Notes: generated by a model not told the origin, from the sequence alone. DNA of 64,000 nt from an uncultured Gellertiella sp. (GCF_963457605.1 NZ_OY735139.1:3874001-3938000), one strand, 5' to 3'. Shown: positions 25,400 through 35,605, counted from the first letter of the stretch. Made by a program: numbers and translations.

Positions 25400-26344
25400 T
25401 CAGAAATTCGCCTTCAGATCCATGCCCTTGTAGAGATCGGCCACCTGGTCGGCATAGCCGTTGAAGGGCAGGGTATCGACCCGCTTTGTGCCAAAGAAGC
25501 CGCCACTGCCGATCCGCCGTTCAGACGCCTGGCTCCAGCGGGGGTGATCTACCGCCGGGTTGACGTTGGAATAGAAGCCATATTCGGAAGGGTTGGCAAT
25601 GTTCCAGGTGGACGGCGGCTGCTTGTCGGTGAGCGTGATCCGGACAATCGCCTTGATGCCCTTGAAACCGTATTTCCACGGCACCACGAGGCGCACCGGC
25701 GCGCCATTCTGGTTCGGCAGTGTTTCGCCATAGAGGCCGACGGCGAGCAGGGCCAGCGGGTTCATCGCTTCATCGAGGCGCAGACCCTCGACATAGGGCC
25801 AGGGCAGCGGCTGGAAGGAGCCGGACTGGCCGGGCATTTCGTCCGGGCGGACGACGGATTCGAAGGCGACATATTTGGCGTCACTGGTCGGCTCGACCTT
25901 GGCCAGCAGAGCCGCCAGCGGGAACCCATCCCAGGGAATGACCATCGACCAGGCCTCGACGCAGCGCATCCGGTAGACCCGCTCTTCGATCGGCATGGTC
26001 TTCATCAGGTCTTCAAGGCCGAAGGTCTGCGGCTTGCCGACCATGCCATCGACCTTGATCGTCCAGGGCGTGGGCACGAATTTGCCGGCATTGGCGGCGG
26101 GGTCGTCCTTTCCCGTGCCGAATTCATAATAGTTGTTGTAGGTCGTCACCGACTCCTTCGGTGTCAGTTCGTCCGGCACCTTGTAGTCGGTCGGCTTGGT
26201 GGTCAGGGCCGAGGCAAAGGCCTTGGGAGCCGCCGCCAGCGCCAGTCCGCCTGCGGTAACGCCGAGGATCTCGCGGCGGCGCATGTAAAGCGGGCGCGGC
26301 GTTATTTCCGAAGACGGAATGGGTGGGGCTTTAAAGCGCGACAT
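25400..26344 (-). CDS. msrP: Periplasmic protein-methionine-sulfoxide reductase catalytic subunit
   Basis: Molybdopterin enzyme that reduces methionine sulfoxide in periplasmic proteins. 314 residues: twin-arginine signal [17 protein letters not shown] at 21-37, then the sulfite-oxidase fold; the molybdenum-ligand cysteine is C128 in [19 protein letters not shown] lies 8 nt before the ATG. Forms an operon with msrQ downstream. Confidence 0.95.
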   Translation of the reverse strand: MSRFKAPPIPSSEITPRPLYMRRREILGVTAGGLALAAAPKAFASALTTKPTDYKVPDELTPKESVTTYNNYYEFGTGKDDPAANAGKFVPTPWTIKVDGMVGKPQTFGLEDLMKTMPIEERVYRMRCVEAWSMVIPWDGFPLAALLAKVEPTSDAKYVAFESVVRPDEMPGQSGSFQPLPWPYVEGLRLDEAMNPLALLAVGLYGETLPNQNGAPVRLVVPWKYGFKGIKAIVRITLTDKQPPSTWNIANPSEYGFYSNVNPAVDHPRWSQASERRIGSGGFFGTKRVDTLPFNGYADQVADLYKGMDLKANF

Positions 26345-26650
26345 GGCTGAAATCCTTCAGGTCGATGCATCACGAATGGCGGATAGTACATATCCGCTCC
26401 ATCGCCATTGAAAAGAGCCGGATGACCACAATTTCGTGTGTTCGCTGTGATAGACGGGCAGAGGCTCAAAACGGTTTCGGTGAAAAGGCAGACAGGCGCC
26501 AAATACCGGGCGTACCGCTTTTGGCCTGGCTGATAGTGACAGCTTTTCGAGATTCCGCTAGGACAACAACCATATCTGCGGGAAATTTCCCCGTTTGGCC
26601 CATCGCTTGACCCTTTGTCATCTCCCTTACGCAACGTCGAGGATTAATCC
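26345..26650. other. Divergent intergenic region msrP / ilvD
   Basis: 306 bp between two divergent starts. It must hold both promoters, but I see no box pair good enough to name. No gene is supported in it. Confidence 0.4.
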
Positions 26651-28492
26651 ATGCCTGCTTATCGTTCCAGAACCACGACCCACGGCCGCAACATGGCTGG
26701 TGCCCGCGGGCTGTGGCGTGCCACGGGCATGAAGGACAGCGATTTCGGCAAGCCGATCATCGCGGTGGTGAATTCCTTCACCCAGTTCGTGCCGGGCCAT
26801 GTGCATCTGAAGGATCTCGGCCAGCTGGTCGCCCGCGAAATCGAGGCAGCCGGTGGCGTCGCCAAGGAATTCAACACCATTGCCGTCGATGACGGCATCG
26901 CCATGGGCCATGATGGCATGCTCTATTCGCTGCCCTCGCGCGAGCTGATCGCCGACAGCGTCGAATATATGGTCAATGCCCATTGCGCCGATGCGATGGT
27001 CTGCATTTCCAACTGCGACAAGATCACCCCCGGCATGCTGATGGCCTCGCTGCGGCTGAACATCCCGACCATCTTCGTCTCCGGCGGCCCGATGGAAGCG
27101 GGCAAGGTCACCATGCATGGCAAGAAGGTGGCGCTGGACCTGGTCGATGCCATGGTGGCGGCTGCCGATGACAAGATCTCCGACGAGGATGTCGCGGTCA
27201 TCGAACGCTCGGCCTGCCCGACCTGCGGCTCCTGCTCGGGCATGTTCACCGCCAATTCGATGAATTGCCTGACGGAGGCGCTGGGCCTGTCGCTGCCGGG
27301 CAACGGCTCGACGCTCGCCACCCATTCCGACCGCAAGGGCCTGTTCCTGGAAGCCGGTCGCCGGATCGTCGATCTCGCCCGCCGCTACTATGAACAGGAC
27401 GATGCCTCCGCCCTGCCGCGCAACATCGCCACCAAGCAGGCTTTCGAGAATGCGATGGCGCTCGATATCGCCATGGGCGGCTCGACCAACACGGTGCTGC
27501 ATATCCTTGCCGCCGCCCATGAGGGCGAGGTGGATTTCACCATGGACGATATCGACCGGCTGTCGCGCAAGGTGCCGTGCCTGTCGAAGGTGGCCCCGGC
27601 CAAGGCCGATGTGCATATGGAAGACGTCCACCGCGCCGGCGGCATCATGGCGATCCTCGGCGAACTCGACCGGGCAGGACTGCTGCATACCGGCCTTCCG
27701 ACCGTGCATGCCAAAACCATGCGTGACGCGCTCGACAGCTGGGATATCGCCATTTCCGACAACCCGGCTGCCCATGCGCTGTTCAGCGCCGCGCCCGGCG
27801 GCGTGCCGACCCAGGTTGCCTTCAGCCAGTCCTCGCGCTGGGAAGAACTGGATATCGACCGGGAAGGTGGCGTCATCCGCGATGCGCAGCATCCGTTCTC
27901 GAAGGATGGCGGCCTTGCGGTGCTGAAGGGCAACCTCGCCATCGACGGCTGCATCGTCAAGACGGCGGGCGTCGATGAAAGCATCCTGAAATTTTCCGGC
28001 CCGGCCCGGGTTTTCGAAAGCCAGGATGCCTCGGTGAAGGCGATCCTGTCGAACGAGATCAAGGCGGGCGATGTGGTCGTCATCCGTTATGAAGGGCCGA
28101 AGGGCGGACCGGGCATGCAGGAAATGCTCTATCCGACCAGCTATCTGAAATCGAAGGGCCTCGGCAAGGCCTGTGCGCTGATCACCGATGGCCGCTTCTC
28201 CGGCGGCACCTCGGGCCTGTCCATCGGCCATGTCTCGCCAGAGGCTGCCAATGGCGGCATCATCGGTCTCGTGCGCGAAGGCGACATGATCGATATCGAC
28301 ATTCCGAACCGCTCGATCAGCCTGCGCGTTGCCGACGACGTGCTCGCCTCCCGCCGCGCCGAGCAGGACAAGGCAGGCTGGCAGCCGGTCGAAGCCCGCA
28401 AGCGCGCGGTCTCGACCGCGCTGAAAGTCTACGCCGCCTTCGCCACCAGCGCCGACAAGGGCGCCGTACGCGATCTGAGCCTGATGAAGTAA
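26651..28492 (+). CDS. ilvD: Dihydroxy-acid dehydratase
   Basis: Fe-S enzyme that makes the 2-keto acid precursors of valine, leucine and isoleucine. 613 residues, [23 protein letters not shown]..., full length. Cluster cysteines are in [12 protein letters not shown] (about 118-129) and [19 protein letters not shown] (about 189-207); the C-terminal [20 protein letters not shown] is present. GAGGA lies 7 nt before the ATG. Confidence 0.97.
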   Translation: MPAYRSRTTTHGRNMAGARGLWRATGMKDSDFGKPIIAVVNSFTQFVPGHVHLKDLGQLVAREIEAAGGVAKEFNTIAVDDGIAMGHDGMLYSLPSRELIADSVEYMVNAHCADAMVCISNCDKITPGMLMASLRLNIPTIFVSGGPMEAGKVTMHGKKVALDLVDAMVAAADDKISDEDVAVIERSACPTCGSCSGMFTANSMNCLTEALGLSLPGNGSTLATHSDRKGLFLEAGRRIVDLARRYYEQDDASALPRNIATKQAFENAMALDIAMGGSTNTVLHILAAAHEGEVDFTMDDIDRLSRKVPCLSKVAPAKADVHMEDVHRAGGIMAILGELDRAGLLHTGLPTVHAKTMRDALDSWDIAISDNPAAHALFSAAPGGVPTQVAFSQSSRWEELDIDREGGVIRDAQHPFSKDGGLAVLKGNLAIDGCIVKTAGVDESILKFSGPARVFESQDASVKAILSNEIKAGDVVVIRYEGPKGGPGMQEMLYPTSYLKSKGLGKACALITDGRFSGGTSGLSIGHVSPEAANGGIIGLVREGDMIDIDIPNRSISLRVADDVLASRRAEQDKAGWQPVEARKRAVSTALKVYAAFATSADKGAVRDLSLMK

Positions 28493-28636
28493 GGGCAGGG
28501 CGCTTCGCCACTCTCCCCCCGCAAGCCTCCCGGTTTGCGCGGGGCCTTTGCCGCGTCACGTTCAACCGGGCGGAATGGTTTTTGTCTCCTGTGCCGGGCA
28601 TGCTATAGCTGCCGCGGTCGCAGGCGAGAGGGCTTC

Positions 28637-29275
28637 ATGGCGGAAAAACAGGATATTGACCGGACGGCGCTGCTGGAGGCATTCGACCGGCTGGGCTCGG
28701 CGGCCGTAGACCATGGGGCCATGATCGATATCCTGGTTTATGGTGGCTCTGCCCTGATGGCCGCCAGCAATTTTCGTTTTGCCACGGCCGATGTGGATAT
28801 TGCCCCTCTCGGGGACCAGAAGCCCGCGTGGTTTGACGAGGTGGTGGCGGGGATTGCCGACGATCTTGGTTTCCGGGAGAAGGAAAACTGGCTGAACGAT
28901 GCCATCGACGTCCATCTCAGCCGACTGGCCAGCCTTGACCGGGACCACTGGTGCTATGGCACCTTTCCAAGAGGCGGGGAGGTTTGCGGTCTGCGCGTGT
29001 ATGTTCCGACGGCGGATTACATGCTGGCGCTGAAGCTGAAGGCGATGCGGGTTCTCGATCCGTTGAAAGGACCGCAGGAAAAAGAGGACATCCAGAACCT
29101 GCTGCGGGTCAATCGCGTCGTTGATATCGATGGTGCCATGGCAATCCTTGCCCGGTATTTCCCCAGATCCGCCGGGCATGATGACAAGCGGTTCCTGCTC
29201 AGGCATCTGTTCAGTTTCGACGTTGCGGAAAGGAATGCGGAAGATGCGCCCATCTACCCTGCGCGAGGTCTCTGA
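28637..29275 (+). CDS. Nucleotidyltransferase-fold protein (DUF6036-like)
   Basis: 212 residues. YGGSALMAASNFRFATADVDI (residues about 35-55, read in two parts) resembles the GG(S)..DxD signature of the nucleotidyltransferase superfamily, and a later YMLALKLKAMR helix is typical of DUF6036/AbiEii-like members. Such proteins are often one half of toxin-antitoxin or abortive-infection pairs. The ATG at 28637 follows GAGAGGG. The next gene starts 32 nt before its end, which suggests coupling. Target is unknown. Confidence 0.65.
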   Translation: MAEKQDIDRTALLEAFDRLGSAAVDHGAMIDILVYGGSALMAASNFRFATADVDIAPLGDQKPAWFDEVVAGIADDLGFREKENWLNDAIDVHLSRLASLDRDHWCYGTFPRGGEVCGLRVYVPTADYMLALKLKAMRVLDPLKGPQEKEDIQNLLRVNRVVDIDGAMAILARYFPRSAGHDDKRFLLRHLFSFDVAERNAEDAPIYPARGL

Positions 29276-29714
29276 GAAAATGTCCGGGCAGGCCGATCCG
29301 GTGAAAGTCTTTTCCGAATTCCTCGATTATTTCTATGATTGCGCGACGGAAGAGGAGATGTCGGCGTGTCTGGCCGAAGAGCCGGTTCTGCTTTCGGAAA
29401 GCCACTGGAACGCCATCCTTGCCGCTTCGGCGGACTATCTTGCCAAGAGATACCGGATGCGTGCCTTCCCGCTCTGGGTGCTGGGGCCGGAACGGTTCCT
29501 GCCGGAGCCGTGGTTTCGCGAGACCAGCGACGAGATGCGGGCCTATCTGACCTTTCAGTCGCCTGCGGAATTTCGCATGCGCGGCCTCTATGTCGAGGCG
29601 GTGCCCTTGCGGCGGGCCCGGACCTGGCAGGCGGAAGAGAGGTTGCAGCAGCGGCTGAAGGCTGGAGAAGAACGGGCAAAGCAGACCGCGGCGCACCCGA
29701 GGGCAGTATCCTGA
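29244..29714 (+). CDS. Conserved hypothetical protein paired with the nucleotidyltransferase gene
   Basis: 156 residues, no named domain. It has a helical N-terminal half, then a motif YRMRAFPLWVLGPERFLPEPWF (residues about 71-92, read in parts) resembling partners of DUF6036 proteins that I recall from other bacteria, and a charged C-terminal helix. ATG at 29244 is chosen because AAGGA lies 9 nt upstream; the ATG at 29235 touches that site. Overlaps the previous gene by 32 nt. Role as its antitoxin or substrate partner is inference. Confidence 0.6.
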   Translation: MRPSTLREVSEKMSGQADPVKVFSEFLDYFYDCATEEEMSACLAEEPVLLSESHWNAILAASADYLAKRYRMRAFPLWVLGPERFLPEPWFRETSDEMRAYLTFQSPAEFRMRGLYVEAVPLRRARTWQAEERLQQRLKAGEERAKQTAAHPRAVS

Positions 29715-29794
29715 GAACCGGGTGAAAACCCCTCTTTTCTTTGCCGCAATCCGCCGCCATGGTTCGGCCACACCGATTGAAACGAGGAATCATC

Positions 29795-31192
29795 ATGTTT
29801 GCCTGCACGGCTCGTTGTCTCGCCCTGCTGCTTGCCGCCACGCTGACCCAGCCCGCTTTCGCCGAAGACGCGAGGCAGGTGCCGTCGAACACGGTGGAGA
29901 TGCAACTGTCCTTCGCGCCGCTGGTCAAGCGCACCACCAATTCGGTGGTGAATGTCTATGCGGAGCGGGTGGTGCAGCGGCAATCGCCGTTTCTCGACGA
30001 TCCCTTCTTCGAGCAGTTCTTCGGCCAGCGGATGCCGAACCGCACGGAAAAGCAGTCGTCGCTGGGCTCCGGCATCATCGCCACCGCCGGGGGGCTTGTG
30101 GTGACCAACAATCACGTGGTCGACGGGGCCGATGACATCAAGGTCGCCCTTGCCGACGGCCGGGAATATCCCTGCCAGGTGGTGCTGCGCGATGACCGGG
30201 TGGATCTGGCGGTGCTGAAGATCAAGAGCGGCGACACCTTCACCCCGCTGCCAATCGGGGATTCCGATGCGGTCGAGGTCGGCGATCTCGTGCTGGCCAT
30301 CGGCAATCCCTTCGGCGTCGGTCAGACGGTGACGTCAGGCATCGTCTCGGCGCTCGCCCGCAATCAGGTGGTGAAATCCGAATTCGGCTTCTTCATCCAG
30401 ACCGACGCGGCGATTAATCCCGGCAATTCCGGCGGCGCGCTGATGAACATGAAGGGCGAACTGATCGGCATCAACACGGCGATCTTTTCGCGTGGCGGCG
30501 GATCGAACGGGGTGGGCTTTGCCATCCCCGCCAATCTGGTCAAGGCCTTCCTGGCATCCGCCGCCAGCGGTGCCAAGAGTTTCGAGCGGCCCTATATCGG
30601 CGCGACCTTCGAGCCGGTCACCTCGGAAGTGGCGGAAGCGCTGGGGCTGAAGCGGGTGCGCGGCGCACTGATCGTCAAGGTCGCCGATGGCGGACCGGCG
30701 GCCAGAGCCGGACTCAAGCCGGGGGAAGTCATCACCGCCGTCAATGGCATCGAGGTCGAACATCCCGATGCGCTCGGCTACCGGCTGGCGACCGCGGGCC
30801 TCGGCAAGAGCGTGGCGCTGACGGTGCTCGACAATTCCACGGCAACCGAGGTGAGCCTGCGGCTCGCCGGACCGCCGGAAACCCAGCCGCGCGATGAACG
30901 CCAGCTCAAGGGCGACAACCCCTTTGCCGGCGCACTGGTCGCCAACCTCTCGCCGCGCCTTGCCGACGAGTTGCACCTTGCACCCGAACTCAAGGGCGTG
31001 GTGATCACCAAAATCCGGGACGGGTCGCCTGCCCAGGCCATCGGCTTCCTGCCGAATGATATCATCGTCTCGCTGAACGGCACGCCGGTCGACAGCACGA
31101 AGGTGCTGGAGGCACAGCTTGCCGACAACAATGGCTTCTGGCAGGTCGAAATCAACCGGGGAGGGCAGATCATCCGCCAGATTTTCCGATGA
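29795..31192 (+). CDS. Periplasmic Deg/HtrA-family serine protease
   Basis: Quality-control protease and chaperone of the periplasm. 465 residues: signal peptide ending AFA-ED near residue 23, trypsin-like domain with the triad H107 (TNNHVV), D137 (DRVDLAVL) and S212 (GNSGGAL), then two PDZ domains (about 270-365 and 380-465). Architecture fits the DegQ/DegP type. ATG at 29795 is preceded by GAGGA. The stop overlaps rarA (ATGA), so the two are co-translated. Confidence 0.93.
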   Translation: MFACTARCLALLLAATLTQPAFAEDARQVPSNTVEMQLSFAPLVKRTTNSVVNVYAERVVQRQSPFLDDPFFEQFFGQRMPNRTEKQSSLGSGIIATAGGLVVTNNHVVDGADDIKVALADGREYPCQVVLRDDRVDLAVLKIKSGDTFTPLPIGDSDAVEVGDLVLAIGNPFGVGQTVTSGIVSALARNQVVKSEFGFFIQTDAAINPGNSGGALMNMKGELIGINTAIFSRGGGSNGVGFAIPANLVKAFLASAASGAKSFERPYIGATFEPVTSEVAEALGLKRVRGALIVKVADGGPAARAGLKPGEVITAVNGIEVEHPDALGYRLATAGLGKSVALTVLDNSTATEVSLRLAGPPETQPRDERQLKGDNPFAGALVANLSPRLADELHLAPELKGVVITKIRDGSPAQAIGFLPNDIIVSLNGTPVDSTKVLEAQLADNNGFWQVEINRGGQIIRQIFR

Positions 31193-32496
31193 GCGACCTC
31201 TTCGCCCCATCCGTTCCCGAAAATGTCGCAAGCCGCAGGCCACTGGCTGACCGGCTTCGCCCCGCCCATCTCGGCGAGGTGTCCGGGCAGGAACACCTGA
31301 CCGGCGAAGACGGCGTGCTCACCCGGATGATTGCCTCCGGCACGCTGGGCTCGATGATCTTCTGGGGACCGCCCGGCACCGGCAAGACGACGGTGGCGCG
31401 GCTGTTGTCCGGCGAGGCTGGCCTTGCCTTCGAGCAGATTTCGGCGATCTTTTCCGGCGTGGCGGATCTGAAGAAGGTGTTTGAGGCGGCCCGCGCCCGG
31501 CGGATGAGCGGGCGGCAGACCCTGCTTTTCGTCGACGAGATCCACCGCTTCAACCGGGCGCAGCAGGACAGTTTTCTGCCGGTGATGGAGGATGGCACCG
31601 TTATTCTGGTCGGCGCGACGACTGAGAACCCGTCCTTTGAACTGAACGCCGCCCTTCTGTCGCGCGCCCGCGTGCTGACTTTCAAGGCACATGACGAGGC
31701 GAGCCTCGAGCACCTGCTGGGTCGGGCGGAAGAAACCGAAGGCAAGGCGCTGCCCCTCGACGCGGCAGCGCGCATCAGCCTGTTGCGGATGGCCGATGGC
31801 GATGGCCGTGCGGTGCTGACGCTGGCTGAAGAGGTATGGCGGGCGGCGCGTGCAGGCGAGGTGTTCGATACCGAGGCGCTGACGCACATCGTCCAGCGCC
31901 GTGCGCCCGTCTATGACAAGGGGCAGGATGGCCATTACAATCTGATATCCGCCCTGCACAAATCCGTGCGCGGTTCCGATCCCGATGCCGCCCTCTATTA
32001 TCTCTGCCGGATGTTCGATGCGGGCGAAGATCCGCTGTTCATCGGCCGGCGGCTGGTGCGCATGGCGGTGGAGGATATCGGCCTTGCCGATCCGCAGGCG
32101 CTGGTCGTCTGCAATGCCGCCAAGGATGCCTATGATTTCCTCGGCTCGCCGGAGGGCGAACTGGCGCTGGCGCAGGCCTGCATCTATATCGCCACCGCGC
32201 CGAAATCCAATGCCGTCTATACCGCCTACAAGAGCGCCATGCGGGCCGCCAAGGAAAATGGCTCGCTGCTGCCCCCCAAGCATATCCTGAACGCACCGAC
32301 CAAGCTGATGAAGGGCGAGGGCTATGGCGATGGCTATCGCTACGACCACGATCAGCCGGACGCCTTTTCAGGCCAGGATTATTTCCCGGAAAAGATGGGC
32401 CGCAAGACCTTCTATGACCCGCCGGAGCGCGGATTCGAGCGGGACATTCGCAAGCGTCTGGACTGGTGGGCGAAACTCAGACGCGAGCGCGGCTGA
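31189..32496 (+). CDS. rarA: Replication-associated recombination protein A (AAA+ ATPase)
   Basis: Clamp-loader-like ATPase acting at stalled forks, also called MgsA. 435 residues: Walker A GPPGTGKTT near 60-68, Walker B LLFVDEIHRFN near 112-122, sensor GATTENPSFELN, and the C-terminal tetramerisation domain RYDHDQPDAFSGQDYFPE region. Start overlaps the protease stop by 4 nt. Confidence 0.96.
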   Translation: MSDLFAPSVPENVASRRPLADRLRPAHLGEVSGQEHLTGEDGVLTRMIASGTLGSMIFWGPPGTGKTTVARLLSGEAGLAFEQISAIFSGVADLKKVFEAARARRMSGRQTLLFVDEIHRFNRAQQDSFLPVMEDGTVILVGATTENPSFELNAALLSRARVLTFKAHDEASLEHLLGRAEETEGKALPLDAAARISLLRMADGDGRAVLTLAEEVWRAARAGEVFDTEALTHIVQRRAPVYDKGQDGHYNLISALHKSVRGSDPDAALYYLCRMFDAGEDPLFIGRRLVRMAVEDIGLADPQALVVCNAAKDAYDFLGSPEGELALAQACIYIATAPKSNAVYTAYKSAMRAAKENGSLLPPKHILNAPTKLMKGEGYGDGYRYDHDQPDAFSGQDYFPEKMGRKTFYDPPERGFERDIRKRLDWWAKLRRERG

Positions 32497-32576
32497 GGAA
32501 AAAGGCAAATTCGCTCAAGGCGTTACACCGTCTTCCGGAATCAGGATCTGACAGGCTTGATTCATATTGTGAAGCA

Positions 32577-32605
32577 GAAAAACCCGCCGGCGAGACCGGC
32601 GGGTG
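32577..32605 (-). terminator. Terminator of the minus-strand gene at 32631
   Basis: ACCCGCCGG / CCGGCGGGT stem with a 5-nt loop; on the minus strand it is followed by TTTTT. On the plus strand the tail is poor, so it serves mainly the minus-strand gene, while also lying after rarA. Confidence 0.8.
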
Positions 32606-32630
32606 TCGAGGTGACCGGGAAAGCAGGCGA

Positions 32631-33125
32631 TCAGTTCGCCGAAGGCTTGAGCGAGCCGATGATCGCCCCCAGTTCCGCGCCATGCTTTTCCTGCTCGCCC
32701 TTCGATCCCCAATAGGTGATGACCAGCAGTTTGTCCGGGCTCGGCTGGACAAAGGAGAGGCCGATCGATACGTCGCCATCCGCATCGGTGCCGGACCAGT
32801 CGAGATTCTTCATCTGCATGCCATTGACCGTGTCTTCGGATTCCTTCTGGGTCTTGGCGTCGATGGTCACGCCCTTCTGCTTGAGATAGTCGATGGCATC
32901 GGAGACGACCTTGTCGGTGGAGGCCCCATCCGCGACATCGATGGAGATGTAGATGGCGTTGTCGTCGGATTCCGCGTCAATCCCCGTCTCGGTTTCCTTC
33001 GGGCCCCAGGTGTCAGGAATGGTGATCGAGGCCACCGGCGCATCGCTCGGAAAATTCAGGGTCGCGGCGCTGCCGACAGCCGGGAAGAGGCCGATCAGAA
33101 GAGCGGCGAGTATAGTCTTTTTCAT
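32631..33125 (-). CDS. Exported small protein of unknown function (164 aa)
   Basis: Signal peptide MKKTILAALLIGLFPAVGSA-A, then a 140-residue mature domain rich in D, S and T with alternating strands (ATLNFPSDAPVASITIPDTW, and ISIDVADGASTDKVVSDAI). No cysteine in the mature part. The pattern resembles small periplasmic alpha/beta proteins with a C-terminal LLVITYWGSKGEQEKH segment. I do not recognise the family. ATG at 33125 is chosen for the signal peptide. Monocistronic with its own terminator. Confidence 0.8.
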   Translation of the reverse strand: MKKTILAALLIGLFPAVGSAATLNFPSDAPVASITIPDTWGPKETETGIDAESDDNAIYISIDVADGASTDKVVSDAIDYLKQKGVTIDAKTQKESEDTVNGMQMKNLDWSGTDADGDVSIGLSFVQPSPDKLLVITYWGSKGEQEKHGAELGAIIGSLKPSAN

Positions 33126-33351
33126 CGTCGGAAAACCTTTTGCTGGGATGCGGCCCGTGGCCGCGTGACATTCGACGCCAGGGTTGAAGGAGCGTGGCTC
33201 GCCACGTCTCCGGACCGGCACCGATGTCTCAATTATAAAGGATATAAGTTGAAAACATCCCTAAATCGCGACGGGATGTTTATGACATATCCGTATTGCA
33301 CCCAGACTTGAACGTTCCGAGAGCCCGCGCGCTGCCGGCATGGTCCGATGT

Positions 33352-35010
33352 TCAGCGCGAAAACAGCTTAGCCGTGATCCGGTGAAGGAAAAGCGGCAGT
33401 TGCGCGAAGGCATAGGGCATGTGGACCCTTTCCAGCCGCTGATGGTATTCGCGGCCCCAGGGGCCGATATTGACGACAGGAAACCGGAGGCTGTCCGGTG
33501 GCGGAATGTCGACCATCGCCGCATGCGGCGTGTTGTCGGCGACGATGGCCATGGCCTCCTGTCCGGGCCGGTTGCCGAAGAAGCTCATGTCGGAAATGCC
33601 GGTGAAAACGGAGCGATACCTGATGTCAACGCCGCCGGGACCGGCCATCTCCCGCCGGGCGGCTTCCATGGCCGCGACAAATGCACCATCCGCCTGCTCT
33701 TCCGCTGGAAGCCGCGACGGCGGATAATGCAGCCCTGCGAAACCGGACACGATGGCGGGACCGGTGAGACGGGCCTCTTCCACCAGCAGTTCGGTGAGCG
33801 CCCGGCTGATGGCAAGCGGATTGCTCGACGCGGCAAGCTCTTCCGACCGCTGGCGGAAGCGGTCGATGGCGGCTTTTCCGCCGGTCTCGAAAGCCAGCTT
33901 TTTCAGCCCGGCAAAGCTCATCACCAACCCGTCGTCGATAGCGGCGGCATCGCCGCCCGCAAGGGCTGCGAAGCTTTCGGCATGGGCGCGCAGGCTTGCC
34001 ACCGCCCAGCCCATCGCCTCTTCCAGCAGACCGTTGAAGCGCTGGAACAGGGCGTCCTGACCCATGCTGTGAAACAGCCAGTTGAAGGCGAGCCAGACGG
34101 CATCCGGCGTCGTGACATCATAACCCGCCCGGAAATCCCGGCCCTCCAGACAGATCGGCGGCGGCGAGACCTCGCCATCCCCGACATCGCAGAGCGCCGG
34201 ATTGGCCTCGATGCGGCGGATCACCTCGGCGGCGATCAGATGGGCGCTCACCCCTTCGAAGGGATAGCTGGCATGGGAGGGCTGGCCGATGACATAGGCA
34301 AAGGGCAGGAGCTTGCCGATGGTGCCGCGATAGATCGCGCGCCCCTCCACACCATCGCCCTGGTCGCTGGTCGCGTCGAGGTTGATGCCGCCGATGATGT
34401 CGAGATCCCAGTCACGGGCGAGGACGGGCAGGGCATCACGCAGGCTGCGCATGCCGCGCGAATTGCGTTCCTCGTCAGGTGTGGCCGCAAACAGCAGGTT
34501 GCCCGAAAAGTCCGGCTGGCCGGACAGATGCTCCAGAACCGCAATGCCAGCCGCCAGCCCGGATTTCATGTCGAGCAACCCGCGCCCCGGCAGGAAATCC
34601 CCGCTTTCGAAATCCTGCAGCGCCTTTTCTTCCTGCGGCGACAGCGGACGGGAGCGCAGATCCTCGAGCAGCGCGGCCAGAAGCGGCTCCGGTTGGCAGG
34701 CAAGCGGTGCAAGATCGCGGTAATTGGCAACGGGAACCGTATCATAATGCCCGGCCATCGCCAAAGTCCGCCGTCCGCTGCCGCGCAGCAGCGCCACGAC
34801 ATTCCACGTGCCATCATGACTGTCCACCAGCCGGATCCGGTCCGGATGGTCTCTGAAACAGGGGAGCGTGGCGAGGAATTCCGCCAGGCGCGGCCCGAAT
34901 TGCCGCTCGCCCCCGGTTCCCGTCTCGCTCTGCCAGCCGGTCAGCATCAGCGCGATCTCCCGCGTGCGCGAAAGGGGTGACCAGATCGGGGAGGCGTTAG
35001 GGATGCCCAT
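33352..35010 (-). CDS. M20 family metallopeptidase, RocB-like
   Basis: Zinc-dependent hydrolase of amino-acid or peptide derivatives. 552 residues from MGIPNASPIWSPLSRTREIAL; metal-site motifs AGHYDTVP (about residue 92), GRGLLDMKSGLA (about 157), and ATPDEERNSRGMRS (about 190). Length and sequence resemble RocB, linked to arginine use in Bacillus. ATG at 35010 has GGAG 9 nt upstream. It diverges from an Lrp/AsnC regulator 141 bp away, the usual layout for a regulator controlling an amino-acid gene. Confidence 0.85.
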   Translation of the reverse strand: MGIPNASPIWSPLSRTREIALMLTGWQSETGTGGERQFGPRLAEFLATLPCFRDHPDRIRLVDSHDGTWNVVALLRGSGRRTLAMAGHYDTVPVANYRDLAPLACQPEPLLAALLEDLRSRPLSPQEEKALQDFESGDFLPGRGLLDMKSGLAAGIAVLEHLSGQPDFSGNLLFAATPDEERNSRGMRSLRDALPVLARDWDLDIIGGINLDATSDQGDGVEGRAIYRGTIGKLLPFAYVIGQPSHASYPFEGVSAHLIAAEVIRRIEANPALCDVGDGEVSPPPICLEGRDFRAGYDVTTPDAVWLAFNWLFHSMGQDALFQRFNGLLEEAMGWAVASLRAHAESFAALAGGDAAAIDDGLVMSFAGLKKLAFETGGKAAIDRFRQRSEELAASSNPLAISRALTELLVEEARLTGPAIVSGFAGLHYPPSRLPAEEQADGAFVAAMEAARREMAGPGGVDIRYRSVFTGISDMSFFGNRPGQEAMAIVADNTPHAAMVDIPPPDSLRFPVVNIGPWGREYHQRLERVHMPYAFAQLPLFLHRITAKLFSR

Positions 35011-35151
35011 GCGGCGTACTCCGGAAGAGGGGGGATCAGTTTGCCGGAGCATAGGCGCGTCATCTGCCAACGAAAACGCCATGAAACGCTATATTTGTGC
35101 TGAATACTGACATAAAAGTCAGAAAACGGACGATTTCAAAGGAGTGGCAGC

Positions 35152-35586
35152 ATGGATGACCTGGACCGCCGCCTGATTGAGGAACTGCGGCTGAATGGCC
35201 GCGCCTCGGTGCCGACGCTTGCCGGGCTGGTGGGCGTGTCGCGCGGGACGGTGCAGACCCGCCTCGACCGGCTGATTGCCGCGGGCACCATTGCCGGTTT
35301 CACCATCCGCCTCAAGGATCGCGCCAATGACGAGGTGATCCGGGGCGTGATGATGATCGAACTGGCGGGGCGCGGCATCAGGACGGTGGTCGCACATCTC
35401 CGGCGGCTGCCGGGCATCGCCGCACTTCACACGACCAACGGGCTCTGGGACCTCATCGGGGAAATCGAGGTCGCGACGCTTCAGGATTTTAACCGGGTGG
35501 TGAGCGAAGTCCGCAGCATGGAAGGGGTGGCCAAGTCGGAATCCCATCTTTTTCCCGAAAAGACAAACGAAAACAAAGAGAATTAG
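35152..35586 (+). CDS. Lrp/AsnC family transcriptional regulator with repeat-derived C-terminus
   Basis: Amino-acid-responsive DNA-binding protein. 144 residues: helix-turn-helix LDRRLIEELRLNGRASVPTLA at the N-terminus and RAM (ligand) domain from about residue 60, including IAALHTTNGLWDLIGEIEV. The last ten or so residues (FPEKTNENKEN) and the TAG stop are encoded by a type A palindromic repeat, so the native end has been replaced or truncated. AAAGGAG precedes the ATG. It probably regulates the divergent RocB-like gene. Confidence 0.92.
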   Translation: MDDLDRRLIEELRLNGRASVPTLAGLVGVSRGTVQTRLDRLIAAGTIAGFTIRLKDRANDEVIRGVMMIELAGRGIRTVVAHLRRLPGIAALHTTNGLWDLIGEIEVATLQDFNRVVSEVRSMEGVAKSESHLFPEKTNENKEN

Positions 35587-35605
35587 AGTTTGTCTGGGGG
35601 CAACC
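35549..35605 (+). repeat. Partial type A palindromic repeat at the end of the asnC-like gene
   Basis: TTTTCCCGAAAAGACAAACGA and following bases equal the right half of the type A unit, then TAGAGTTTGTCTGGGGG starts a second, degenerate unit. The left half of the first unit is missing. It lies in frame across the 3' end of the regulator gene. Confidence 0.85.
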
